Positions 7,700-16,040 of a stretch of 64,000 bases of DNA are shown one piece after another. A program made the translations under genes and the position numbers. Position 1 is the stretch's first letter. Every line of letters begins with the position of its first letter. The notes below the pieces were generated by a model. It was not told where the DNA came from, ran no database searches, and saw only the letters and a program-made list of their open reading frames with translations. Source of the stretch: DATLFA01 sp039915945 (lineage in GTDB: Bacteria; Actinomycetota; Acidimicrobiia; Acidimicrobiales; WLNW01); the NCBI GenBank assembly GCA_039915945.1, contig JBDSMH010000064.1, positions 24,785-88,784 of the forward strand. The letters are read 5' to 3'.

Positions 7700-9842
7700 C
7701 CCGACGGGTGACCGCGCGCCGTTGACGCTGCGCGAGTTCGCGGAACTGCCCGTCGAGCGACTCAAAGGCATCGGCCCCAAGCGCGAAAAGGCGTTCGCGG
7801 ATCTCGGCATCACGACTGTCCTCGATCTGCTCACGCACTACCCGCGCCGCTACATCGATCGCACGAAAGAAGCGACGATCGCCGAGCTTCGTCCCGGCGA
7901 AGAAGGCATGGTGCTTGCGACCGTCGACAAGGTCTCGGGACGCATGACGCGCACAAAGAAGCGCATGGTCACGGTCACCGCGCGCGACCACACCGGCAAG
8001 CTCACGTGCACGTTCTTCAATCAACCGTGGCGTGAACGTCAACTCTCGCCGGGCACCGAGGCCATCTTCTTCGGCAAGCTCGATGTGTACCGGGGTGTAG
8101 CGCAGATGACGAACCCCATCGTCGATCTCGTCGGCAACAAGACGGGGCGCATCATCGCCGTGTATCCGCAGTCGGAGAAAGCCGGGCTCAACACGTGGGA
8201 GATCGGCGACGCGGTGCTCGAAACGTTGCGCCGCTCGTCCGATCGGGGTATCGGCGACCCGTTGCCACCGTCGCTGCTCGAGCGCCATCGATTCATCGAC
8301 CGGGCGCGTGCGTGGCGTCAGATTCACGATCCTCAGTCGATGGCCGACGTCGCGGAAGCGCGCCGTCGTCTCGTGTTCGACGAACTTTTGCGCGTGCAGT
8401 TGGCGCTGGTATTGCGCAAGCGTGCCCTCGAGGCCGAGACCAAGGGCATCGTGCACGACGCCCCGGGCGTGCTGGTCACCAAACTGCACGAACGGCTGCC
8501 GTTCTCGCTCACGAGCGCGCAACGCCGCGCCATCGACGAGATCGCGACCGACATGGCGGCGCCGCACCCGATGCACCGATTGCTGCAAGGCGACGTGGGT
8601 GCGGGCAAGACACTGGTCGCGCTCAGCGCGCTGTTGATCGCGGTCGAAGGAGGCTATCAGGGCGCGCTGATGGCGCCGACCGAGGTGTTGGCCGAGCAGC
8701 ATCACCGCGGTCTGCGAGAGCTCGCGTCGGACCTCACCGTCGCCGACGACAACACGTTGATGGGCGAGCGTCCGGTGCGCATCGAGTTGCTCACCAACCG
8801 CATCACGGGCAGCGAGCGCAAGCGACTGCTCGCCGATCTCGCGGCCGGCGTTGTCGACATCGCGGTCGGCACGCATGCGCTGATTCAAGAGGGCGTGAGC
8901 TTCGCGTCGCTCGGCATGGTCGTCATCGACGAGCAACATCGGTTCGGCGTCGAACAGCGCGCCGCGCTGCGCGAGAAGAGTGCCACCGATCTGACTCCCG
9001 ACGTGCTCGTCATGACCGCGACGCCGATCCCGCGCACGGCGGCGATGACCGTCTACGGCGATCTCGACGTCTCGGTACTCGATGAGTTGCCGCCAGGGCG
9101 AACTCCGATCACCACCGTCTGGGCGCAAACCCCACTCGAAGAAGAGTCGGTGTGGCAGCACGTGCGTGACGAGGTCGCGGAAGGACGGCAGGTGTACGTC
9201 GTCTGCCCGCTCATCGACGAATCCGAGACGCTCGAAGTGCGCTCGGCCGAGGAGACCTACGCGCAGTTGTCGAATGTCGAGTTGTCCGGCTTGAAACTCG
9301 GTCTATTGCATGGGCGTTTGTCGTCGGCCGAGAAGGAACAAGTGATGACCCTGTTCCGCGCGGGCAAGCTCGACGTGCTTGTCGCGACAACCGTGATCGA
9401 AGTCGGTGTCGACGTGCCCAACGCGACGATCATGGTCATCCTCGACGCCTACCGATTCGGCATCGCGCAACTCCACCAATTGCGCGGTCGCGTCGGCCGC
9501 GGCGCACAACAGTCGTACTGCTACCTCGTCGGGGAGGCGACGACCCCCGACGGCGTCGCCCGCATCGAGGCGCTCGTGGCCTCGACCGACGGGTTCGCGC
9601 TGGCCGAAGTCGATCTCGACCTGCGCGGCGAGGGAACGATCATGGGGGAGCGTCAGAAGGGACGCAACGATCTCAAGTTGGCGTCGTTGCGGCGCGACCG
9701 TGAATGGGTCGTAGCCGCGCGCGAAGCGGCCTTCGAATTGGTCGATCACGACCCTGGCCTCCACTCCGAGTTCACGTTGCTGCGCGACGAAGTCGAGTTG
9801 ATACTCGGCGACGAGGCGGCCGAGTTCTTGATGAAGAGCTAG
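7656..9842 (+). CDS. recG: ATP-dependent DNA helicase RecG
   Basis: 728 aa, usual length. RecG remodels stalled replication forks and branch-migrates Holliday junctions. An N-terminal LKGIGPKREKAF helix-hairpin region precedes the OB-fold wedge domain. The superfamily-2 helicase core has Walker A GDVGAGKT (about residue 312), the DEQH box (VIDEQHRFGVEQR), TATPIPRT, ATTVIEVGVDVPNA and QLRGRVGRG. The start lies inside the 3' end of fakA, which suggests translational coupling. Confidence 0.96.
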   Translation: MAASRSTPTTSASSSPTGDRAPLTLREFAELPVERLKGIGPKREKAFADLGITTVLDLLTHYPRRYIDRTKEATIAELRPGEEGMVLATVDKVSGRMTRTKKRMVTVTARDHTGKLTCTFFNQPWRERQLSPGTEAIFFGKLDVYRGVAQMTNPIVDLVGNKTGRIIAVYPQSEKAGLNTWEIGDAVLETLRRSSDRGIGDPLPPSLLERHRFIDRARAWRQIHDPQSMADVAEARRRLVFDELLRVQLALVLRKRALEAETKGIVHDAPGVLVTKLHERLPFSLTSAQRRAIDEIATDMAAPHPMHRLLQGDVGAGKTLVALSALLIAVEGGYQGALMAPTEVLAEQHHRGLRELASDLTVADDNTLMGERPVRIELLTNRITGSERKRLLADLAAGVVDIAVGTHALIQEGVSFASLGMVVIDEQHRFGVEQRAALREKSATDLTPDVLVMTATPIPRTAAMTVYGDLDVSVLDELPPGRTPITTVWAQTPLEEESVWQHVRDEVAEGRQVYVVCPLIDESETLEVRSAEETYAQLSNVELSGLKLGLLHGRLSSAEKEQVMTLFRAGKLDVLVATTVIEVGVDVPNATIMVILDAYRFGIAQLHQLRGRVGRGAQQSYCYLVGEATTPDGVARIEALVASTDGFALAEVDLDLRGEGTIMGERQKGRNDLKLASLRRDREWVVAAREAAFELVDHDPGLHSEFTLLRDEVELILGDEAAEFLMKS

Positions 9843-10738
9843 TTCTGGAGCGGTAGCAAGATCGACGCCAGGCTTTCGAGCTCTTCGGTCCAGCCGGCGG
9901 GGGGATCGCCGTAGGGCAGCACCACGAACTTCGACGCTCCCGCGTCGATGAATCGTTCGATCATGCTGCAGAGCTGATCGCGATTGCTGGCCACGATGTC
10001 GTTCGGTGAGGCGTCGGGCTCGCGCTTGCGAATGATGTCGACGATGCCCGGCGGCAACGGGCCTTCGATGTAGGGCACCAGCACCCCGAAGTGCTCTTGG
10101 TCGACGTGGCGACCCGCCTGGTCCGCGGCGCGGTTGACGACGGTGATGCCTTTGCGCACTGAGTCGGGTGTGCAGAACGAGGGCAGCCAACCGTCACCGA
10201 GCCGACCGGTTCGTTCGAGCTCGACCGTAGACGCGCCACCGAGCCAGATGTCGATGTGCTTGGCGAGCGGCTTTGGCTCGACAGTGACGCCGTCGAGGTG
10301 GAAGCGGGCGCCGTGGTGCACCACTTGATCCTCGGACCACAAACGCCGCATAAGTGGCAGCGCTTCTTCGAACCATGGTGCGCGTTCGTTGCGCTGGAGG
10401 CCGAACGCCTGTTGCTCGAGCGGGTTGACCGCGCCGAGGCCGACCGCGGGGAAGGCCCGGCCATTGGACAAGCGGTCGAGACTGGCCAGCGCCTTGGCCA
10501 ACACGACCGGGTTGCGGCCCGGCAAGACCATGACCGCAGTGCCCACCTTGAGCTTGCGCGTGCGGGCGATGGTGAACGTCATGGCCACCAGCGGATCGAG
10601 GCTGGGCCCGTTGATGCGCTCGGTGAACCACAACGAATCGAAGCCGAGCCGCTCGAGCTCGTCGACGATGTGGCCGAGCGTCGCTCCGTCGGCGAGATCG
10701 GTCGCCGCGCCCAACCCCAACCCGATGCGGATCTTCAT
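9839..10738 (-). CDS. LLM class F420-dependent oxidoreductase
   Basis: 299 aa, (beta/alpha)8 luciferase-like fold. Family landmarks are GFDSLWFTERI, the LKVGTAVMVLPGRNPVVLAKALASLDRLSNGR stretch, and IWLGGAS followed by GRLGDGWLPSF. These enzymes transfer hydride from F420H2 (or FMNH2) to small organic substrates; the substrate is not predictable. Monocistronic, overlapping the recG 3' end by 4 nt in convergent orientation. Confidence 0.85.
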   Translation of the reverse strand: MKIRIGLGLGAATDLADGATLGHIVDELERLGFDSLWFTERINGPSLDPLVAMTFTIARTRKLKVGTAVMVLPGRNPVVLAKALASLDRLSNGRAFPAVGLGAVNPLEQQAFGLQRNERAPWFEEALPLMRRLWSEDQVVHHGARFHLDGVTVEPKPLAKHIDIWLGGASTVELERTGRLGDGWLPSFCTPDSVRKGITVVNRAADQAGRHVDQEHFGVLVPYIEGPLPPGIVDIIRKREPDASPNDIVASNRDQLCSMIERFIDAGASKFVVLPYGDPPAGWTEELESLASILLPLQN

Positions 10739-10964
10739 GGGCAGTTTCTACACCTCGTTGGCGGGGCTGACGCCCCGGCCGCACACCTCGTTGGCGGGGC
10801 TGACGCCCCGCCAACTGGTTGATGTGTGTATTCGGCGAGCCGCTCCAGCACCCCCCGGCTGTGATTCCAGTCGACTGGCGGGACTTCGACCCCCGACCGT
10901 CGAGAATGGTGCAACATCGCCCGGTTCGGCAATGGTCCGGGCGGTTCATCGGAGGTTGGCGCAC
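10739..10964. other. Divergent intergenic region, F420 oxidoreductase / fumC
   Basis: 226 bp holding the tandem hairpin repeat near its left end and, at its right end, GGAGG (10951-10955) as the fumC ribosome-binding site. Promoters for both genes must lie here; I cannot assign -35/-10 pairs with confidence. Confidence 0.4.
10751..10814. repeat. Tandem 27-bp hairpin repeat (2 copies)
   Basis: Identical 27-bp units at 10751-10777 and 10784-10810 (period 33). The unit contains GGCGGGGC-TGAC-GCCCC, and the second copy extends to a 10-bp stem (10791-10800 with 10805-10814) with a TGAC loop. It lies 12 bp upstream of the oxidoreductase start, between divergent genes. Confidence 0.65.
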
Positions 10965-12320
10965 ATGGTCGAAATTGAGCAGACACCCGCCGAGGTCGCC
11001 TGGGGCGCCCAGACACAGCTGGCCATCACCAACTTCCCGATCTCCGGACGGCCCGTCGACCCCCGGCTCATCCGCGCGCTCGCACGTATCAAGGCGGCCG
11101 CGGGCACGGTCAACGGGGCACTGGCGGAGGTTACCGTCGTCGACGCGGCGATGGGTCGTGTCATCGCGGAGGTGGCCAACGAGATTGCCCACGGCGCGTA
11201 CCTCGATCAGTTCCCGGTCGACGTGTTCCAGACCGGCTCGGGCACGTCGACCAACATGAACATGAACGAGGTCGTCGCGACGTTCGCGAGTCAGCGGCTC
11301 GGTCGCGCGGTGCATCCCAACGATCACGTCAACGCATCGCAGTCGTCGAACGATGTGATCCCATCGGCCATTCGCATCGCGGCGGCAGGGGGGGTCGTCG
11401 ACGAGTTGGTTCCCGTACTCGAACGCTTGACGCGTGTGCTCCGGCGCAAGTCACGCGAGTTCGCCACCGTTGTCAAAGCTGGGCGTACTCATCTGATGGA
11501 CGCCACGCCCATCACGCTCGGTGCTGAGTTCGGCGCGTACGCGACGCAGATCGAGCTCAACATCGAGCGATTGCGCGAATGCATCCCGCGTGTATGCATG
11601 CTGCCGCTCGGTGGAACCGCGGTCGGTACCGGCATCAACGCGCCACGCCAGTTCGCGCCGCGGGTCGTGCGCCGTCTCGCCAACTCGACGTCGTTGCCAT
11701 TGCGCGCGGTGCGCGATCGTGTGGCGCGACAGGCCGCGCAAGACGAATTGGTCGAGCTCTCGAGCCACCTGCGCACTCTCGCGATGTCGCTGGTCAAGAT
11801 AGCCAACGACGTGCGTTGGATGGCCTCTGGCCCGCACAGCGGGCTCGACGAGATCGCGCTACCCGCGCTGCAGGCCGGCTCTTCGATCATGCCGGGCAAG
11901 GTCAATCCAGTGCTGTGCGAAGTGGTCACGCAAGTCGCGGTTCAGGTGTTCGGCAACGATGCCTCGGTGGCCTTCGCCGGGTCACAGGGCTCGTTCGAGC
12001 TCAACACCTACCTGCCCGTCATCGCCCACAACGTGCTCGAGTCGATCACGTTGCTGACGAACGCAACCAGAGAATTCACCGAGCGCTGCGTGAGTGGCAT
12101 CGTGGCGCACGAAGAAGTCTGTCGGGACTACGCCGAGCGTTCGCCGGCGATCGCCGCGGCACTCAACGAACGTCTCGGCTACGACCGCGTCGCCGAAGCG
12201 GTGCACGAGGCCGAACGACACGGCGTCACCGTGCGCGAGATCGTGCGCGAGCGCGGATGGTTGAGCGCGCGCGAACTCGATGCGCTGCTCGACGTGCAGC
12301 GACTGGCCTCGCCTCAGTGA
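10965..12320 (+). CDS. fumC: Class II fumarate hydratase
   Basis: 451 aa. Reversible hydration of fumarate to malate (TCA cycle). Signature GSSIMPGKVNP is present, with the substrate-site segments TGSGTSTNMNMNEV, NASQSSNDVIPSA and GRTHLMDATPI. ATG 10965 with GGAGG 9 nt upstream sets the start; the N-terminus is slightly shorter than usual but keeps PAEVAWGAQTQ. A monomethylaspartate or argininosuccinate branch of the superfamily is unlikely given the fumarase-type motifs. Confidence 0.93.
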   Translation: MVEIEQTPAEVAWGAQTQLAITNFPISGRPVDPRLIRALARIKAAAGTVNGALAEVTVVDAAMGRVIAEVANEIAHGAYLDQFPVDVFQTGSGTSTNMNMNEVVATFASQRLGRAVHPNDHVNASQSSNDVIPSAIRIAAAGGVVDELVPVLERLTRVLRRKSREFATVVKAGRTHLMDATPITLGAEFGAYATQIELNIERLRECIPRVCMLPLGGTAVGTGINAPRQFAPRVVRRLANSTSLPLRAVRDRVARQAAQDELVELSSHLRTLAMSLVKIANDVRWMASGPHSGLDEIALPALQAGSSIMPGKVNPVLCEVVTQVAVQVFGNDASVAFAGSQGSFELNTYLPVIAHNVLESITLLTNATREFTERCVSGIVAHEEVCRDYAERSPAIAAALNERLGYDRVAEAVHEAERHGVTVREIVRERGWLSARELDALLDVQRLASPQ

Positions 12321-12324
12321 AGGA

Positions 12325-12816
12325 TCAGGATGCGAGCGCGGGGGTGCCGGGGTAGGCGACGGGATCGCCCTTTACCGGGATCGTCGGCTTGCTCCAGCTG
12401 GTGAAGCGGGCCAGCTCTTCGGCGAGCGGTCGCCACGTTGCCGGGTCCCACCCTTCGGCCACGCCGAGCAGCGAGCAGTCTTGGCGCAGGACGACCAACG
12501 ACGGCAGCACCGAGAGGCCGAGCGACTTGACGAGCGCCCGGTGCGGATCGACGTAGGTGAGAAACTCGTCGGCGAGCGGGCCGAGGAACTGTTTGGCGCC
12601 CTCACGGTCGGCCGTCACGAGCCACGCCACCCGGCAGTCGGCCCCGCGGAACGTCTCGAAGATGCGCTTGATCGTGGTGAGCAGCCAGGCACTTTCGTGG
12701 GTGTACGGGTCGATGACGCCGAGGACCAGCGGGAATGTCGTGAGCCAGTTGGAGAGCGGCCGAGCTTCACCCGACAGGTGCTCGAGATCGAGTGCGGGAT
12801 CTGGAGCCGTTGCCAC
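12325..12816 (-). CDS. Thioredoxin-fold-like hypothetical protein
   Basis: About 163 aa from GTG 12816 (TTG 12849 is an alternative). The pattern of a strand (FPLVLGVIDPYTHESAWLLTTIKRIFETF), a second strand (RVAWLVTAD), then LGLSVLPSLVVLRQD with a cis-Pro-like LP, resembles a thioredoxin fold. There is no CxxC, so it is probably not a redox enzyme. It converges on fumC with 4 nt between stops and is divergent from the eIF2B-like gene. Function unknown. Confidence 0.55.
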   Translation of the reverse strand: MATAPDPALDLEHLSGEARPLSNWLTTFPLVLGVIDPYTHESAWLLTTIKRIFETFRGADCRVAWLVTADREGAKQFLGPLADEFLTYVDPHRALVKSLGLSVLPSLVVLRQDCSLLGVAEGWDPATWRPLAEELARFTSWSKPTIPVKGDPVAYPGTPALAS

Positions 12817-12928
12817 GGCGGCAGACGGTAGCGCACGACACTTTCCCAAGGCCGCATCCAGCGCTCGGCTCCCCCGAGGTAGTGGCGCCCGACCGAGGCC
12901 GGAGTCCGAGGATTAGGCTCGCGGATCG

Positions 12929-13735
12929 ATGCATCCGATCGAACGTCTGCGCTACGTCGCCCGGGCGTCGGGCGCGCCACCGGCCGCGGTCGCCCGCGAG
13001 TCGATTGGTGCATTGATGACCTTCGACGATGATCCTCGGGGCTTGCTGAACGCGTGCCGGCGGTTGGTCACCCGCCACCCCCGATCGGGCCCGATGATCT
13101 GGCTGGCCTCTCGGGTCCTCACTGCCGGCGACCCGCGCAGCGAGGCGCGGTCGGCCGCCGCCGAGCTCGACGGCGATCCCACTGCCGACGAACTTTCCTA
13201 CGCGCTCAGCGACGAAGCGACCGTGGTCGTGATCGGCTGGCCCGAGGTCATCGCCCGTGCGCTGGTGCGGCGCGGCGATGTCGAAGTGTTGGCGATCGAC
13301 GCGCACGGCGAAGGCTCGGCGTTCGCTCGCCGCCTCGAACAAGGCGATGCGTGCGCGGCGTCGATTCCGTGCGAGGGCGTGGCCGCCGCGATCGCCGCGT
13401 GTGACGTCGTGTTGCTCGAGGCGAGCGCGATCGGCCCGCAACAATTCGTCTCGGTCGCCGGCTCGTTCTCGGCGGCCGCCGTCGCGCGTGCGCTCGATGT
13501 CCCCGTATGGCTCGTCGGCGGCGTGGGCCGCGTCCTGCCGGCGCGGGTGTTCGATGCAGTCGCGTCGCGCGTGGGCGAGGCCACCGAGCCGTGGAACGAC
13601 GAAGACGAGCTCGTGCCCATCGATTTCGTCGATCACATCGTGGGGCCTTCGGGTGTGCTTCCTACTGCGCAGGCCTTGCGTGAGTGCGCGTGTCCGATCG
13701 CTCCTGAGCTCTTCGGCAACCTCGACGACGGGTGA
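12929..13735 (+). CDS. eIF-2B alpha/beta/delta-family-like protein
   Basis: 268 aa. The N-terminal helical segment PIERLRYVARASGAPPAAVARESIGAL and the Rossmann-like second half (VLLEASAIGPQQFVSVAGSFSAAAVARALDVPVWLVGGVGRVLP) resemble the IF-2B/methylthioribose-1-phosphate isomerase superfamily. In the isomerases a conserved Cys and Asp act in catalysis; DVVLLEASAIG sits where the enzymes have GADR..NG-type motifs, so activity is uncertain. The role in an actinobacterium is unknown. A TAGGCT hexamer lies 9 nt before the ATG. Confidence 0.6.
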   Translation: MHPIERLRYVARASGAPPAAVARESIGALMTFDDDPRGLLNACRRLVTRHPRSGPMIWLASRVLTAGDPRSEARSAAAELDGDPTADELSYALSDEATVVVIGWPEVIARALVRRGDVEVLAIDAHGEGSAFARRLEQGDACAASIPCEGVAAAIAACDVVLLEASAIGPQQFVSVAGSFSAAAVARALDVPVWLVGGVGRVLPARVFDAVASRVGEATEPWNDEDELVPIDFVDHIVGPSGVLPTAQALRECACPIAPELFGNLDDG

Positions 13736-13758
13736 CCGAGAGAATCGGGCTCGGCCAT

Positions 13759-13764
13759 TACAAT
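13759..13764 (+). promoter_or_regulatory. Candidate -10 hexamer for leaderless CoA-lyase transcript
   Basis: TACAAT, 7 nt before ATG 13772, with no Shine-Dalgarno between. This is the closest match to the TATAAT consensus in the set. Confidence 0.4.
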
Positions 13765-13771
13765 CGGCGCA

Positions 13772-14722
13772 ATGTCCAGCCGCTCGCGTCATCTACCGCG
13801 GCGCTCGTGCCTATCGGTGCCGGCGTCGAGCGACAAGATGATCGCCAAAGCGGCGACACTCGCGGCCGACATGATCTTCCTCGATCTCGAAGACTCGGTC
13901 GCACCGTCCGAAAAGCCCGCCGCGCGCGCACGCGCCATTGCCGCGCTGCGCGACATCGAGTGGAATGACAAGGTGGTCGGTGTACGCGTCAACGCGTGGG
14001 ATTCGCCGTTCACTGTCGACGATCTCGTTGCCGTCACGACCGCCACCAGCGCGCGCCTCGACATCGTGATGTTGCCCAAGGTGCAGACACCGGGCGAGGT
14101 CGAGGCCGTGTCGTTGATGCTCGACCAACTCGAGCAATCCGCCGGTTTCGCGCGCGGGCAGGTGGGCATCGAGATCCAGATCGAGACCGCGCGTGGGTTG
14201 GTCGATGTCGAACGCATCTGCGCCGCGTCGTCGCGGCTCGAAGCAGTGCATCTCGGCCCCGGTGACATGGCGGCGTCGTTGGAGATGCCGGTGATCTCCG
14301 GAGGCGTGCATCTCGACAACTACCCGGGCGACCATTTCCACTACGTCTTCAGCCGCATTCTCGTCGCGGCGCGCGCCAACGGCCTTCAGGCACTCGACGG
14401 GCCCTACTTCCGCATCAAAGACCTCGACGGGTTGCGCGACTACACCCAGCGCTCTCGCGTGCTCGGTTTCGATGGCAAGTGGGCGCTGCATCCCGATCAG
14501 ATCGCAATCATCAACGAACTGTTCTCGCCGACGCCCGAACAATTCGCAAGGGCGTGCGCAATGCTCGAGGCCTACGAACAGGCGACCGCAGTCGATGGGC
14601 GCGGCGCGGTGTGGTTCGAGAGCGAGATGATCGACGAGGCGTCGCGCAAGATGGCGGCCAAGTTCGTTGCCCGAGGCGAACGGGCCGGCCTCGTCCGTCG
14701 GGATGCCTCGCATGGCGCCTGA
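13772..14722 (+). CDS. HpcH/HpaI aldolase family CoA-ester lyase
   Basis: 316 aa, citrate-lyase-beta/malyl-CoA-lyase type. RSCLSVPASSDKMIAKAATLAADMIFLDLEDSVAPSEK is the classic N-terminus with the acidic residues of the active site. VMLPKVQTPGEVE and IEIQIETARGL supply the metal-binding Glu, and VHLGPGDMAASL the metal-binding Asp. Such enzymes cleave malyl-CoA, methylmalyl-CoA or citramalyl-CoA to a 2-oxoacid plus an acyl-CoA. The exact substrate is not decided by sequence. Its 3' end slightly overlaps the CapA gene. Confidence 0.87.
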   Translation: MSSRSRHLPRRSCLSVPASSDKMIAKAATLAADMIFLDLEDSVAPSEKPAARARAIAALRDIEWNDKVVGVRVNAWDSPFTVDDLVAVTTATSARLDIVMLPKVQTPGEVEAVSLMLDQLEQSAGFARGQVGIEIQIETARGLVDVERICAASSRLEAVHLGPGDMAASLEMPVISGGVHLDNYPGDHFHYVFSRILVAARANGLQALDGPYFRIKDLDGLRDYTQRSRVLGFDGKWALHPDQIAIINELFSPTPEQFARACAMLEAYEQATAVDGRGAVWFESEMIDEASRKMAAKFVARGERAGLVRRDASHGA

Positions 14723-16028
14723 CGGCAGCGGGCCTCGCGCCGCGCGCGCGCCGGCTGATGTCTACCGGCGGCGCCGCCTGGTGGCGATGGCGATCGTCAG
14801 CGTCGTCGTCGTTGCCGGCTTTGCGTTCGCCGGCTCGCGCGGCGGTGGTGATTCGGACGATGGCGACGTGGCGGCCGGCGGTTCCCAGCCGACGCAGTCG
14901 ACATCGCAGGGCAAGCCCGGCGCCGCGACGACGACCCGAGCGCCCCGGGTGGTCACGATGATGTTCACCGGCGACACGTTGGTCCACGGCGCGGTCTACC
15001 AACAGGCACAGGCGTATGGCTCGAAGTCGGGCAAGGCCTATGACTTCCGGCCGATGTTCGCCAAGGTGCGCCCCATCATCTCGTCGGCCGACGTCGCCAT
15101 ATGTCACCAAGAGACGCCGCTATCGGCGGACGACAAGCAACTCTCCGGGTATCCCGTCTTCAGCACGCCGCACGAGATCGCCGACGGGCTCCTCGACGCC
15201 GGGTACGACGGATGTTCGACCGCGTCGAACCACTCGTTCGATCGCAACGTGCAAGGCATCACCGACACCGCGAATGTGTTCGATCAGGTTGGCCTCAAGC
15301 AGTCCGGCATGGCGCGCACACCCGAAGAGAACGCCCGCGCGACGGTGTATTCGGCCAATGGGGTGACGATCGCCCACCTCGCGTATTCGTACGGACTCAA
15401 CGGCTACGTGTTGCCCGCCGACAAGCAGTGGCTCGTACGACTTATCAACAAGGACAAAGACTCGCCCGTCGATCAGCCGTACAACTCGCAGCACATCCTC
15501 GCCGACGCCAAGGCGGCGCGGGTGGCCGGCGCCAACCTGGTCGTCATCAGCATCCAGTGGGGCGCCGAATATCAGTCCAAGCCGACGCCGGCGCAGGTGG
15601 CGTTGGCCAACGAGTTGCTGGCATCGCCCGATATCGACCTCGTCGTCGGGCACCATGTACACGTGATCCAGCCGATCGATCGCGTCGGCGAGAAATACGT
15701 GCTCTTCGGGGTGGGCAACTTCTTGTCGAACCAATCACCCCAAGCCGACGCCACGTTGCCGGCCGCGTCGCAAGACGGCGTCATCGTCGGCGTCACATTC
15801 ACCGAGGCCGGTGCCAGCGGTGTGTTCAAGACGACCAAGGTCGGCTACACACCGACGTGGGTCGATCGCAGCGGCTACGTCATCACGCCGGTTGCCGCCG
15901 CGTTGAAAGATGCCGCGACACCCGCCGCCAACAAGACCGTTTTGCAACAATCGTGGCAGCGGACGACGACGGCGATCAACGCCAACGGCGCCGCGGACAA
16001 AGGCGTCGCTCCCACCGACGCGCCTTAA
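14712..16028 (+). CDS. CapA family protein (poly-gamma-glutamate-capsule type metallophosphatase fold)
   Basis: 438 aa from ATG 14712 (ATG 14703 possible). A basic N-terminus and one membrane anchor (LVAMAIVSVVVVAGFAFAG) are followed by a Ser/Thr linker and the CapA domain: MMFTGDTLVHG, ICHQETPLS, ASNHSFDR, SIQWGAEYQ and VVGHHVHVIQP. The family shares the calcineurin-like metallophosphoesterase fold and is linked to polyglutamate or other surface polymers. The domain should face outside the membrane. Its start overlaps the lyase 3' end. Confidence 0.85.
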   Translation: MAPDGSGPRAARAPADVYRRRRLVAMAIVSVVVVAGFAFAGSRGGGDSDDGDVAAGGSQPTQSTSQGKPGAATTTRAPRVVTMMFTGDTLVHGAVYQQAQAYGSKSGKAYDFRPMFAKVRPIISSADVAICHQETPLSADDKQLSGYPVFSTPHEIADGLLDAGYDGCSTASNHSFDRNVQGITDTANVFDQVGLKQSGMARTPEENARATVYSANGVTIAHLAYSYGLNGYVLPADKQWLVRLINKDKDSPVDQPYNSQHILADAKAARVAGANLVVISIQWGAEYQSKPTPAQVALANELLASPDIDLVVGHHVHVIQPIDRVGEKYVLFGVGNFLSNQSPQADATLPAASQDGVIVGVTFTEAGASGVFKTTKVGYTPTWVDRSGYVITPVAAALKDAATPAANKTVLQQSWQRTTTAINANGAADKGVAPTDAP

Positions 16029-16040
16029 GGTCTCCGGCAC

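Noticed and set aside
10389..10964. Long N-terminal extension of fumarase
   Set aside because: The in-frame upstream part overlaps the divergent oxidoreductase and the hairpin repeats; GGAGG before ATG 10965 sets the start.
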